Shown here one piece after another: positions 9,162 through 17,388 of a stretch of 64,000 nucleotides of DNA. The notes below the pieces were generated by a model that had not been told where the DNA came from, searched no databases, and saw nothing but the letters and a program-made list of their open reading frames with translations. How positions within the stretch are numbered: position 1 is the first letter of the stretch; each line of letters begins with the position of its first letter. A program made the translations under genes and the position numbers. The stretch is from Thalassorhabdus alkalitolerans (lineage in GTDB: Bacteria; Bacillota; Bacilli; Bacillales; Marinococcaceae): assembly GCF_042656585.1 (NCBI RefSeq), contig NZ_JBHSPG010000005.1; one strand, given 5' to 3'.

Positions 9162-9176
9162 CTTAAATAGTATATA

Positions 9177-11534
9177 TTAGCTTACGGTTGTTTCTAAATC
9201 TTCCACAGGCTTTTCAAGGTATTTTGTATCCTTGCGCGCATTAAATCGATCTGCCTTTTCCACTTTCACGGCAATATTATAATCTGGCATGCCGGCAAAC
9301 TTCTCATAGCGACCTTTCGGAAGGAGGAAGTTACCTTCTGGGAAATGAACACCCAGGTTTCCTCGCGCAATATCTGCAAACCTTGCACGCCCCTGGAATA
9401 CACCAAACTGATTGTATGCGACAATACCCTCGCCTTCTTCTACGCTAAGCTCTTTGGCATCTTCTTTGTTTATGAGTACGTCATATCTTTCTGCCTGGTT
9501 AAATGGATCTGTTTCTTTATACACCATAGAGTTAAACTGCTTTCCTCGTCTCGTGGTGATATAAAAGTCTCCTGGTTTTTTATTTAAGTTTGGAATGTCT
9601 ACAGTAATTAAGTTACCTTTTCCATCAGGTGTTGGACAAATTCCATCCTCACATAACCATGCGCCTCCCCATTGGAATACGTCGCCTTGTTTTTTCAGGT
9701 GCTGAATTCCATCATAGCTTGGGTTTGCCTTGGCAATCTCTTCACGTATTTGCTGAGCGTCTTTAAAATCAACCAAATGAGCGGTTTCCGGTTTCACGCG
9801 TTTGGCTAAGTCAACGTAAATTTTCCACTCCGCACGAGCTTCTTCAATTCTATTTTTATTCCCTTCGATTTCAGGCGAGAAATAAACCATTCTTTCTGTT
9901 GAGGTAGAGGTTCCTCCCCCCTCCTGCTCGTAACGTGTCTTTGCAGGAAGAACGATGACAGCTTCCTTCGCGTCTACAAGCGTGGAGGTATTTAATATAA
10001 TATCCTGGTGAACCCTGATGTCCAGTTCAGATAATGCCTTTTCTACAAAATCAGGCTCTGGCATTGTCTCGAGGAAATTTCCACCAGATAAATAGTAAAG
10101 TTTTATTTTTCTTTCGTGATCCTCTGGAAGAACAATATTCTCAAGGGTAACACCAACAATATCTCCCTGCCATTTTGGAAGGTCAAAGCCCCACAGCTTT
10201 TCGACTCTCTCAATGTTATCTCCTTTAAAGTCGCCTCCCGGAAGAACGAATGGATCTGCTCCCATTTCACCGCTTCCTTGAACAGAGGAGTGTCCTCTAA
10301 ATGGCATTAAGCCATTATACTTACGACCCAAGTATCCACGTAACAAGGCAAGGTTTGCCACTTGAGAGATGTTATCTGTAGCAAAAGAATGCATCGTTAA
10401 ACCAAGTGCCCATGCGAACACTGCGTTTTTGCTGTTTGCAAGGAGCTCGGCCAGTTCAATAATTCTTTCTTTACTCACACCTGAAGACGTTATGATTTCT
10501 TCCCAGGACTGTTCTTCTACTTTACCTTTAAGCTCCTCATATCCATTCACGTGCTCATTTACAAACTCATGGTTAACCGCGGAACCGTGCTCGGTTTTTT
10601 CCATCTCAAACCAATGCTTCATAATGCCGTGCATGAAGGCGATATCTCCGCCTATATTCACTTGGTAAAAGTCGTCTGCTACTTTCGTGCCAAACAGAGC
10701 TGACTCTGTTACTGAAGGGACCCAGTACTCATCCATAGAAGGCTCCCGGTACGGGTTCACGACGATAATTTTCGTTCCTTTTTTCTTAGCTTCAAGCATG
10801 TATTTAGTAGAAACCGGTGAAGCATTTGAAGCCACGCTTCCCCAGAACAAAAGAACGTCTGTGCCGATCCAGTCTTGATAATTTGCTGTCGAAGCTCCTA
10901 CCCCTACAGAGCGTTTTAATGCCGTTTTACTTGGTGAATGACAGATACGAGATGCATTGTCTATGTTATTGGTTCCTAAAAAGCGAGAAACCTTTGCTCC
11001 TACATAATAAGATTCATTGGTGATCCCTCTAGATGTTAAATAAAACGCGTATTGCTTTGGATCCAGCTTTTTCATCTTCGAAGCAACCATATCCATTGCT
11101 TCATCCCACTCAATTCGGGAGAATGTTCTTTCTCCTGGCCGGCGGATAAGAGGATAAGGGATACGCCCAAGCTTCCGCAGCTCAGTGCTTGAATACTTTC
11201 TTAATTCGTCTATGTCAGAATGAAGGATCTCTTCTTTGATGGCAGGCATCGTATTTAAACGGAGAACGTTAAATCTTGTGGTACACATATGAGGGCCTGT
11301 TAACGTTTGGTCATACAGACCAGATACTCCTAAGGCACAGCCGTCGCAGACGCCCTTTGTGATGATGTTTGCTGCATACCCTAGGTTATCTTTGTTCTCC
11401 CACATTGTTTTAAATGAATCACGGATATGTTTTGGTTTTACTTTTCCAAGTCCAAACGGCACAGGACTTACCCAGTGCTCCGGTGCTGGCTTTTTTGATT
11501 TCTTCATAGGGCCGTTATGCTTCGTATTCCCCAT
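9177..11534 (-). CDS. Molybdopterin oxidoreductase, FdhF/YdeP family (formate dehydrogenase-like)
   Basis: Cytoplasmic bis-MGD molybdoenzyme, about 785 aa, probably formate dehydrogenase-like. An N-terminal CDGC pair (about Cys63/66) and a Cys in MCTT (about 84) resemble a [4Fe-4S] site, but the third Cys of the usual CxxCxxxC motif is missing. The Mo-ligand position is Cys (about 198, in SRICHSPS), where E. coli FdhF has selenocysteine. An RGHSSVQG segment and a C-terminal MopB-type cofactor domain follow. Start: AAAGGAG is 8 nt before ATG 11534; the upstream in-frame ATG has no site. Neighbours are fdhD, Moco genes and a formate/oxalate-type carrier, which supports formate as substrate (inference). 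Confidence 0.88.
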   Translation of the reverse strand: MGNTKHNGPMKKSKKPAPEHWVSPVPFGLGKVKPKHIRDSFKTMWENKDNLGYAANIITKGVCDGCALGVSGLYDQTLTGPHMCTTRFNVLRLNTMPAIKEEILHSDIDELRKYSSTELRKLGRIPYPLIRRPGERTFSRIEWDEAMDMVASKMKKLDPKQYAFYLTSRGITNESYYVGAKVSRFLGTNNIDNASRICHSPSKTALKRSVGVGASTANYQDWIGTDVLLFWGSVASNASPVSTKYMLEAKKKGTKIIVVNPYREPSMDEYWVPSVTESALFGTKVADDFYQVNIGGDIAFMHGIMKHWFEMEKTEHGSAVNHEFVNEHVNGYEELKGKVEEQSWEEIITSSGVSKERIIELAELLANSKNAVFAWALGLTMHSFATDNISQVANLALLRGYLGRKYNGLMPFRGHSSVQGSGEMGADPFVLPGGDFKGDNIERVEKLWGFDLPKWQGDIVGVTLENIVLPEDHERKIKLYYLSGGNFLETMPEPDFVEKALSELDIRVHQDIILNTSTLVDAKEAVIVLPAKTRYEQEGGGTSTSTERMVYFSPEIEGNKNRIEEARAEWKIYVDLAKRVKPETAHLVDFKDAQQIREEIAKANPSYDGIQHLKKQGDVFQWGGAWLCEDGICPTPDGKGNLITVDIPNLNKKPGDFYITTRRGKQFNSMVYKETDPFNQAERYDVLINKEDAKELSVEEGEGIVAYNQFGVFQGRARFADIARGNLGVHFPEGNFLLPKGRYEKFAGMPDYNIAVKVEKADRFNARKDTKYLEKPVEDLETTVS

Positions 11535-11593
11535 TGATAACACTCCTTTTGTCTTTCGGATCTTTAATGTCACTATATGTTTTCTTATAAAAA

Positions 11594-11634
11594 AACCACC
11601 GTACACTTTAGAAAACTAAAATGCTACGGTGGTT
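11594..11634 (-). terminator. Terminator between the MpsC-like gene and the molybdoenzyme gene
   Basis: Ten-bp stem (11594-11603 with 11625-11634) followed on the minus strand by seven T residues. It separates the 120-aa gene from the molybdoenzyme, which should have its own promoter. Confidence 0.85.
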
Positions 11635-11676
11635 AAGTCTTTAACAGGAACGCTGCCAAGTGCCAAACCTCAATAT

Positions 11677-12039
11677 TTAATTCGAAAATTTCTCTTCAAG
11701 ATTTTCATCAAACACAAAGATTGACATTCCTTTGTCCTGTTCTATATCGATGTCAACAAACAGTTCAACAAACCTGCATCCCAGGAATTCCTCCATCTCA
11801 CGTGGAGGGTTTTTGCGATACATATCCTTTACCATCTCTGTTCGTGCAGCCCGAAGCATTTGTTTTCCTTCATCGGCACTCGCAATAAACCTCTCGATTG
11901 GGGATAAATTCCCTTCCATTTCACATATTGCCCAGTTCTTGCAAAAGGTTGTACTAATTTTACTGGGCCCTTTACCCATATGCTTTTTCCGAAACGACCT
12001 GACTAAGTTACTAAATTCAGCCTCATATTTACCCATCAT
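11677..12039 (-). CDS. DUF2294/MpsC family protein
   Basis: Small soluble protein of 120 aa with no membrane segment. It matches the DUF2294 family, also called MpsC after the staphylococcal Na+-translocating MpsABC system. Features seen: a basic N-terminal helix with KKHMGKGP, a central FCKNWAICEMEG stretch and the MLRAARTEMVKDMYR helix. No MpsA- or MpsB-like gene is present here. Its place between the molybdoenzyme and the formate-type carrier suggests a link to formate metabolism, but the biochemical role is unknown. A terminator follows it. Confidence 0.78.
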   Translation of the reverse strand: MMGKYEAEFSNLVRSFRKKHMGKGPSKISTTFCKNWAICEMEGNLSPIERFIASADEGKQMLRAARTEMVKDMYRKNPPREMEEFLGCRFVELFVDIDIEQDKGMSIFVFDENLEEKFSN

Positions 12040-12096
12040 TCTCCAACCTTTTTACAGTTTATTATAGTAAAAGGGTAGATGTCTGACTGTCAATTG

Positions 12097-13341
12097 TCAA
12101 CTTGCGAGCTTTTGCTCCTCGTTTTGCTGTCTCAGCTGTTTAATATCAACTCGAATCGCAAGAGAAACGATTAAAGCTAGAATAAACATTCCGCCAAAGA
12201 TATACAGTGTAGCTGCGTAACTTTCAGTTGCCTCACGCACGTAGGAAGCAAGAAGGGGACCAACCAGTCCTGCACAAGCCCAGGCTGTTAAAATGTAACC
12301 ATGAATCGCTCCAAGCTGCTTTGTTCCAAAGATGTCGCCAATATAAGCAGGAATTGAAGCGAAACCGCCGCCGTAGCAAGTCATAATTAAAAATAAGATA
12401 AGCTGGAAAGCCAAAGCATGGGTCACTGATGGAAGCATCATAAATGTTACAATCTGAATGGCAAAGAAAGCAGTATAGACATTCGGGCGTCCAAGATAAT
12501 CTGAAATAGAGGCCCATCCTAATCGGCCTGCTCCGTTAAAGAAGCCCATGATACCAACCATCGTTGCAGCTGCTGCGGCAGATAGTCCCGCAATTTCCTG
12601 TGCCATAGGGGAGGCAATAGCAAGGATGGCAATCCCGCATGTTACATTGATGAAAAGCATGACCCATAAATACCAGAAACGTCTTGTTTTTACTGCTTCA
12701 TTTGCAGTGAGCTGAGCAAGGTCTGGAGCTGCTTTCTTATTAGCATTCCCCACACCCTCCATGTAACCTTTTGGTGGTCTTTCAAGGTACAAAGCTGAGG
12801 CAAGCATAATGACAAAATAAGAAACACCCAGAATATAAAATGTGCTGGCTACACCGACTGAGTCAATTAACGTGGCCATGATCGGACTTGCAATCATGGC
12901 AGCAAAGCCAAAGCCCATAATTGCTAAGCCCGTTGCCAATCCCCTGCGGTCAGGGAACCATTTCACCAGTGTGGAAACTGGAGTAATATAGCCCACTCCA
13001 AGACCGATTCCTCCTAATACTCCGTATGTAAGATACAATAGCCCAATAGATTCTACAGTTACTGCAAATCCTGAACCAACAATTCCAATTCCAAAGAATG
13101 TCGCTGAAACAAGTCCTGAAGCCCTTGGACCATACTTCTCAACGAAGTGACCCATAAAAGCTGCAGACAGTCCTAAAAATGCAATCGCTATACTAAAGGT
13201 TAAAGAAATCGCACTTAAGCTCCATCCGTACTCTTCCGCTAAGGGATTGGTAAATACGCTCCATGCATACACTGAACCAATTGAAATATGAATTCCAACA
13301 GCTGCCAGCGCTATGAGCCAGCGATTTTTTGTTTTCCCCAT
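12097..13341 (-). CDS. MFS transporter, OFA (oxalate/formate antiporter) family
   Basis: Twelve-helix major facilitator carrier of about 414 aa. OFA features are the N-terminal GIHISIGSVYAWSVF segment and the GGIGLGVGYITP segment, plus the charged loop KWFPDRRGLATG between helices. It probably imports formate or a related monocarboxylate or dicarboxylate for the adjacent molybdoenzyme. ATG 13341 is preceded by AAGGAG at 9 nt; the longer frame runs back into the leader terminator. A strong hairpin in the 5' leader suggests control by premature termination. Confidence 0.88.
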   Translation of the reverse strand: MGKTKNRWLIALAAVGIHISIGSVYAWSVFTNPLAEEYGWSLSAISLTFSIAIAFLGLSAAFMGHFVEKYGPRASGLVSATFFGIGIVGSGFAVTVESIGLLYLTYGVLGGIGLGVGYITPVSTLVKWFPDRRGLATGLAIMGFGFAAMIASPIMATLIDSVGVASTFYILGVSYFVIMLASALYLERPPKGYMEGVGNANKKAAPDLAQLTANEAVKTRRFWYLWVMLFINVTCGIAILAIASPMAQEIAGLSAAAAATMVGIMGFFNGAGRLGWASISDYLGRPNVYTAFFAIQIVTFMMLPSVTHALAFQLILFLIMTCYGGGFASIPAYIGDIFGTKQLGAIHGYILTAWACAGLVGPLLASYVREATESYAATLYIFGGMFILALIVSLAIRVDIKQLRQQNEEQKLAS

Positions 13342-13368
13342 TGTTCCCCACTCCTTCTCCAAATAAAA

Positions 13369-13423
13369 AACCGTTGCTATCACTTCCCAGGATTAAAAAA
13401 TCCCAAAAAGAAACGCAACGGTT
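13369..13423 (-). promoter_or_regulatory. Terminator-like hairpin in the 5' leader of the OFA transporter gene (possible attenuator)
   Basis: Nine-bp perfect stem (13369-13377 with 13415-13423) with an internal hairpin. On the minus strand it is followed by TTTTTTATTT and, about 10 nt later, the AAGGAG site of the MFS gene. A terminator directly in front of the ribosome binding site implies attenuation by a riboswitch, protein or leader. The roughly 130 nt upstream hold small stems (for example around 13430-13445) but match no riboswitch class I know. Confidence 0.65.
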
Positions 13424-13525
13424 AGTTTCACGCAGGTTCGCTGCTCTGAAATACCAACAGTAATCGCTTTTTTATCCGTAATTGCAGCAATTAAAATCGA
13501 TGACAGGGCCGCTATCTCGTATCTT

Positions 13526-13538
13526 AATTGTTACAATT
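13526..13538. promoter_or_regulatory. Palindrome AATTGT-T-ACAATT in the fdhD/MFS intergenic region
   Basis: Perfect 6+1+6 palindrome in the divergent region upstream of the OFA transporter and fdhD. It fits the size of an operator for a dimeric regulator. The factor is not identifiable; it is not an FNR or Rex consensus. Confidence 0.4.
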
Positions 13539-13630
13539 TCTTGAATTCATATAAATAATACCGCCTTTTGAAAGCAGTTTCAATAGTTTTTCCGAAGAAA
13601 AGTTCAATTTTTATACACATTATTAAAAAG

Positions 13631-13756
13631 GGTGCCTGGCACCTGACAAGTTTGTAACATTTTTGTAATATAAAGGGGAAAAAGGATAAGGGTTGTGTCT
13701 TCCTGAAGAATCTGTTTATAGTGTAGCCAGGAGATATGGTTCCTTGTCAGGTGCCA
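13631..13756. repeat. GGTGCCTGGCACC palindrome and flanking 14-bp inverted repeat
   Basis: A 13-bp palindrome (13631-13643) overlaps a 14-bp arm (13637-13650) whose exact complement lies at 13743-13756, 92 nt away. The element occupies the promoter side of fdhD, ending about 30 nt before its ATG. GTGCCTGGCAC-type palindromes are, as I recall, dispersed intergenic repeats in Bacillaceae; here it may be a small mobile repeat or shape the fdhD leader. Confidence 0.6.
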
Positions 13757-13786
13757 CATATGGTCTATATAAAGAGGTGAAATATT

Positions 13787-14578
13787 ATGCCCCAGGAAAT
13801 GAGCTTAAAGAGGTCTATCGTGAAATACCGGGACCAGGATTTTCATAATCTTGAGGATGACATTGTCACGGAGTTTCCCTTAACCATCCACGTCAATAAT
13901 GAAGAGTTTGCTACCATGGTATGCACACCAGTTAATCTGGAAGAAATGGTGGCAGGTTTCTTAGCTTCTGAAGGAGTTATCAGGTTGAGGGATGATATAA
14001 ACAAGCTTTCCATTGATGAAGAAAAAGGATTCGCGTATGTAGAGCTTCATCATCAAAATATCATGAACCAGCAAATGTATTCCAAACGCTTTATTGGCTC
14101 CTGTTGTGGAAAAAGCCGTCAATTTTATTTTCATAATGATGTAAAAACAGCGAAAACGTCTACAGTGGAGACAACGATCACAGCGGAGCAATGCATCAGC
14201 CTTATGAGGGAAATGCAGGAGAGCAGCCATGTATTCAAGGGGACAGGCGGAGTGCATAATGCAGCTATCTGTACTCAAGAAGAAATGATTGTAAGCCGTA
14301 CTGATATCGGCAGGCACAATGCTCTTGATAAATTATACGGCCACTGCCTGCTAAATAAGATACCAGTTCGCGATAAGATTCTTGTTTTCAGCGGCCGAAT
14401 TTCGTCAGAGGTATTAACAAAAGCAGCAAAAATAGGCGTTGGTATTGTTTTATCCAAGTCTGCTCCTACTGACCTGGCTATAAAACTGGCGGAAGACTTA
14501 AATATCACTGCAGTTGGATTTATCCGCGGCAGCTCGTTTAATGTGTATTCTCATCCATCCCGGATTGTTTTAAAATAG
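13787..14578 (+). CDS. fdhD: Formate dehydrogenase accessory sulfurtransferase FdhD
   Basis: Transfers sulfur from a cysteine desulfurase to the bis-MGD cofactor before insertion into formate dehydrogenase; cytoplasmic, 263 aa (normal length). The sulfur-carrying cysteines lie in GSCCGKSRQF, where E. coli has a CxxC pair. The conserved GTGGVHNAAIC and SRTDIGRHNALDKLYG segments are present, as is FSGRISSEVLTKA near the C-terminus. AGAGGTG precedes the ATG. It is divergent from the OFA carrier and followed by a 76-aa gene. Its presence supports the molybdoenzyme here being formate dehydrogenase-like. Confidence 0.95.
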   Translation: MPQEMSLKRSIVKYRDQDFHNLEDDIVTEFPLTIHVNNEEFATMVCTPVNLEEMVAGFLASEGVIRLRDDINKLSIDEEKGFAYVELHHQNIMNQQMYSKRFIGSCCGKSRQFYFHNDVKTAKTSTVETTITAEQCISLMREMQESSHVFKGTGGVHNAAICTQEEMIVSRTDIGRHNALDKLYGHCLLNKIPVRDKILVFSGRISSEVLTKAAKIGVGIVLSKSAPTDLAIKLAEDLNITAVGFIRGSSFNVYSHPSRIVLK

Positions 14579-14609
14579 CATGTAAATAGTAAAAAGAAAG
14601 GTGATATTT

Positions 14610-14840
14610 ATGGGTTCTTGTAATATCGATCATTCTGTTGAGGATGTTTTTAAAAAGCTTTCAGATCAAAAGGAGTTTCTTCCAGGTGAGTTGTACAAAG
14701 GGAGCAAGGATTTCCTTAACAGTCATCCTGATCAGCCTTCCCTCAACGAGCTCTTTCATTTATTGAAAAAATACGATTTGGCTTCAGAAGAAGAAAGACA
14801 GGAACGAGATGGCAAGCTTCGTTCCTTGCTAAGAGCATAA
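14610..14840 (+). CDS. Small protein of unknown function (76 aa) co-transcribed with fdhD
   Basis: Short soluble protein with no signal or membrane segment; I do not recognise the family. It begins MGSCNIDHSVEDVF, has one Cys at position 4, and is rich in Lys, Glu and Leu, suggesting an all-helical fold. AAAGGTG is about 7 nt before the ATG at 14610, and a strong terminator follows the stop directly. Only 31 nt separate it from fdhD, so co-transcription is likely. A role in formate dehydrogenase maturation or regulation is a guess from position. Confidence 0.75.
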   Translation: MGSCNIDHSVEDVFKKLSDQKEFLPGELYKGSKDFLNSHPDQPSLNELFHLLKKYDLASEEERQERDGKLRSLLRA

Positions 14841-14849
14841 CATGCAAAA

Positions 14850-14880
14850 CCCCAAGCCTCCTTTAAGGTAAGGCTTGGGG
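14850..14880. terminator. Bidirectional terminator between fdhD operon and moaD
   Basis: Ten-bp perfect stem (14850-14859 with 14871-14880) between convergent genes, with short T-runs on both strands. Confidence 0.85.
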
Positions 14881-14885
14881 TATTA

Positions 14886-15119
14886 TTATCCTCCGCTTAC
14901 TGGAGGTATAAATGCGATGGTATCTCCTTCTTGGACAACTTCATCGTCATAGGCATATTGCTCGTTAATTGCTGTCATTGTATTTTCCAGGGGCCCCACT
15001 GCGTATTCTTCTTGAAGCCACTCTTTTAAATGACTGACTGTTGATCCTGCTTTTTCCACCTCTACCTGGTCCTTGCCGATAACCTCCTGCAGTCTTGCAA
15101 ATAAGAGGATCTTAATCAT
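14886..15119 (-). CDS. moaD: Molybdopterin synthase sulfur-carrier subunit MoaD
   Basis: Ubiquitin-fold sulfur carrier of 77 aa that delivers thiocarboxylate sulfur to precursor Z together with MoaE. The C-terminal Gly-Gly (IPPVSGG) that becomes thiocarboxylated is intact, and the N-terminal IKILLFARLQEV strand is typical. ATG 15119 has GGAG 6 nt upstream; longer frames lie inside moaE. It overlaps the moaE stop by 8 nt. Last gene of the minus-strand operon moaA-moeA-mobB-moaE-moaD. Confidence 0.94.
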   Translation of the reverse strand: MIKILLFARLQEVIGKDQVEVEKAGSTVSHLKEWLQEEYAVGPLENTMTAINEQYAYDDEVVQEGDTIAFIPPVSGG

Positions 15120-15585
15120 GATTTTCTCCTTTCTCAGGTGCGCCTTTCGGATATGGGGTCTGCTCAAGCTGATCCCCTACCCACTCTGTACCGTCCTCCC
15201 AATACTCCTTTTTCCAGATAGGTACTATTTGCTTGATTCTCTCCATAGCGTACTCATTTGCTTCATAAGCCGCTTTCCGATGGGGAGTGGAAACGGCAAT
15301 CACCACTGCCACATCTGTGATTTCGAGCATCCCAACTCTATGAGTAATAGCAATGGTTGAACCGGGCCATTTTTCCTGAACCTCTTTCCCAATATCTTCA
15401 AGCGTCTTAACTGCCATCGATTCGTACGCTTGATATTTAAGCCGAAGGGTTCGTTTTCCATGGGTAAGCTCGCGCACTGTTCCAATAAAAGTAGCAATTG
15501 CTCCGCAGTCTCTCCGGACTACCTTATCGATGACTCCTTCTATGGAAAATGATTTGTCCGTCACTTCAAAAAGCTTGTCTGCCAT
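15112..15585 (-). CDS. moaE: Molybdopterin synthase catalytic subunit MoaE
   Basis: Large subunit of molybdopterin synthase, 157 aa, which converts precursor Z to molybdopterin using MoaD thiocarboxylate. Conserved features are GAIATFIGTVR near residue 29, the Tyr/Glu-rich LKYQAYESMA region, the HRVG segment and PIWKKEYWEDG with the catalytic lysines. AGGG lies just before the ATG. It abuts mobB (1 nt gap) and overlaps moaD. Confidence 0.95.
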   Translation of the reverse strand: MADKLFEVTDKSFSIEGVIDKVVRRDCGAIATFIGTVRELTHGKRTLRLKYQAYESMAVKTLEDIGKEVQEKWPGSTIAITHRVGMLEITDVAVVIAVSTPHRKAAYEANEYAMERIKQIVPIWKKEYWEDGTEWVGDQLEQTPYPKGAPEKGENHD

Positions 15586-15586
15586 G

Positions 15587-16099
15587 TTAATCCCTCATTG
15601 TATCTAGAATATATTTGATATATTGCTCTTGTGCTTCAATCGGGAAAGTCTTTACGTTCTCAATATCAACCGGTGTCCATACCACAGCACATAGAACGTT
15701 CGTTACGTTTTCAAGTAATGATAAATCTTCACTGTCTCTTATTAGGACAACTTTTGGATAATCTTCGGCTTTATACCCTTCAACCAGAATAACATCGGGC
15801 TGAAAATACTGGTACAGCTCAATAAGATTTTCAAGGGACCACTTCGAACGGACACCCTCCATCTGAAGAACTCCCTGACCTTCTACTACTGTAAAAGAAG
15901 CGCCGGCCAGACGGTGCCGCCGGCTGTCTTTTGATGTTATTTCAGTGTCAGGCTTTCCTCCATGACCGTGGTGCTTTATTGTAGCTATCTCCATTCCGTC
16001 AGCCGAAGCAGCTTCTATCAGCTTTTCGACCAGGGTTGTTTTTCCACTATTTTGGTAACCGACTATCTGTAAGACTGGACAATGTTGGTCCACGGCCAT
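15587..16099 (-). CDS. mobB: Molybdopterin-guanine dinucleotide biosynthesis adaptor MobB
   Basis: GTP-binding P-loop protein, 170 aa, that assists MobA in forming the guanine dinucleotide form of Moco. Walker A is GYQNSGKTT near residue 15; the TIKHHGHGGKPD segment and the VEGYK motif are typical. Its first 37 nt overlap the end of moeA, suggesting coupled translation. bis-MGD is the form needed by the adjacent FdhF-like enzyme. Confidence 0.93.
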   Translation of the reverse strand: MAVDQHCPVLQIVGYQNSGKTTLVEKLIEAASADGMEIATIKHHGHGGKPDTEITSKDSRRHRLAGASFTVVEGQGVLQMEGVRSKWSLENLIELYQYFQPDVILVEGYKAEDYPKVVLIRDSEDLSLLENVTNVLCAVVWTPVDIENVKTFPIEAQEQYIKYILDTMRD

Positions 16100-17352
16100 T
16101 CACTTCCCTGAAAATCTTCTAGAAGCAGAACGTCAACGATCATTCCCTGCTCATAACCTCTTGTACCACCAGGGAGAACAATTAGTGCATCTGCTGCAGC
16201 AAGCGAAGTAACAACACCCGATTTATCAAGCCCCGAAGGAAAAACAAGGAGCTTATTTTCCTCGTACTCTATCTTAGCTCTAATGAAGCGAGTAAATGGG
16301 TTAGGCTTTGGAAAGTCAGCCCCCAGTGCTGCTTTAGTTTTTCGTAAATGAGGCGCTCTGCGGTAAAAAGCGGTATGAAGAACTGGCCGCACAAATAATT
16401 CAAACCCTACGTAACAGGCTGAAGGGTTTCCAGAGAGACCATAAATAAATTTACCGTCTGTGTGGGCTACAGTGGTTACACTTCCAGGACGCATCGCTAT
16501 TTTATTAAACAGCACTTCAGCCCCCAGAGCTTTAAAAATTTCAGGCACGTAATCATAATCGCCGACCGAAACTCCTCCGGTGGTAATTAACATATCCACT
16601 TTGGATAATGCTTCTTTCGTTACCTGCAAACATGCCTCAAAATCATCTTCAAACTTCCCAAAATATTCAGCTTGTCCTCCCGCTTTTTCAATTTGGGCGA
16701 GAACCATATAAGCGTTGCTGTTACGGATCTTCCCTGGAACCAGCTCTTCCTCCACTTCCAGAAGCTCACTTCCTGTGGCAATCACTCCCACAACAGGTTT
16801 TGCGGCAACAGGGACTTCTTTATAGCCAAAAGTGGCAAGCAAAGCTGATACTCCGGGATTAATATAGGAGCCTTTTTCAGCTAACACTGTTCCTTTTTTC
16901 GTATCTTCTCCTTGAAAAGAGATATTGTCACCCTTTTGAAAAGTACGTTTAATATCGATTAGAGGGTTGTCCTTCTCTCCATGTTCCTTCACAAGCTCCA
17001 GCATAACAACGGCATCACAGTCTTTCGGAAGCTGAGCCCCCGTCATAATGCGTACAGCTTGAAAAGGCTTCACCTTATCTTCAAATAAAGAACCTGCACC
17101 GATCTCACCGACAACTTCAAAAGTGACAGGATGATCACTGCTTGCATTTTTAGTATCTTCTGCACGAATGGCAAAACCATCGTAAGGAGAGCGGTCAAAA
17201 GAAGGCACATCATGGTCAGCAATTAAATCCTCTGCCAGATAGCGGCCATGGGCTTCCTCGATCGGAACCATCTCTTTTTTCCCTTTCTTGGCTAAGTCCA
17301 TTACTTTGTTTACAGCATCTTCTACTGGTATGGGTTTCCTTTTTTCTACCAC
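16063..17352 (-). CDS. moeA: Molybdopterin molybdenumtransferase MoeA
   Basis: Inserts molybdate into adenylylated molybdopterin; 429 aa. Domain order is normal: N-terminal MoeA_N with DVPSFDRSPYDGFAIR, the MoCF_biosynth domain with ITTGGVSVGDYD and GLSGNPSACYVGFE, then the C-terminal beta-barrel domain. GTG start, preceded by GAGGAGG at about 7 nt. It is 36 nt downstream of moaA. The 3' end overlaps mobB. Confidence 0.95.
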   Translation of the reverse strand: MVEKRKPIPVEDAVNKVMDLAKKGKKEMVPIEEAHGRYLAEDLIADHDVPSFDRSPYDGFAIRAEDTKNASSDHPVTFEVVGEIGAGSLFEDKVKPFQAVRIMTGAQLPKDCDAVVMLELVKEHGEKDNPLIDIKRTFQKGDNISFQGEDTKKGTVLAEKGSYINPGVSALLATFGYKEVPVAAKPVVGVIATGSELLEVEEELVPGKIRNSNAYMVLAQIEKAGGQAEYFGKFEDDFEACLQVTKEALSKVDMLITTGGVSVGDYDYVPEIFKALGAEVLFNKIAMRPGSVTTVAHTDGKFIYGLSGNPSACYVGFELFVRPVLHTAFYRRAPHLRKTKAALGADFPKPNPFTRFIRAKIEYEENKLLVFPSGLDKSGVVTSLAAADALIVLPGGTRGYEQGMIVDVLLLEDFQGSEWPWTNIVQSYR

Positions 17353-17388
17353 GGTCTTTCCCTCCTCTAACTAAAAAAGGGGCAGTGG

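Noticed and set aside
10369..11023. Several plus-strand ORFs inside the molybdoenzyme gene
   Set aside because: They are antisense shadows of a strongly conserved coding region and lack ribosome sites.
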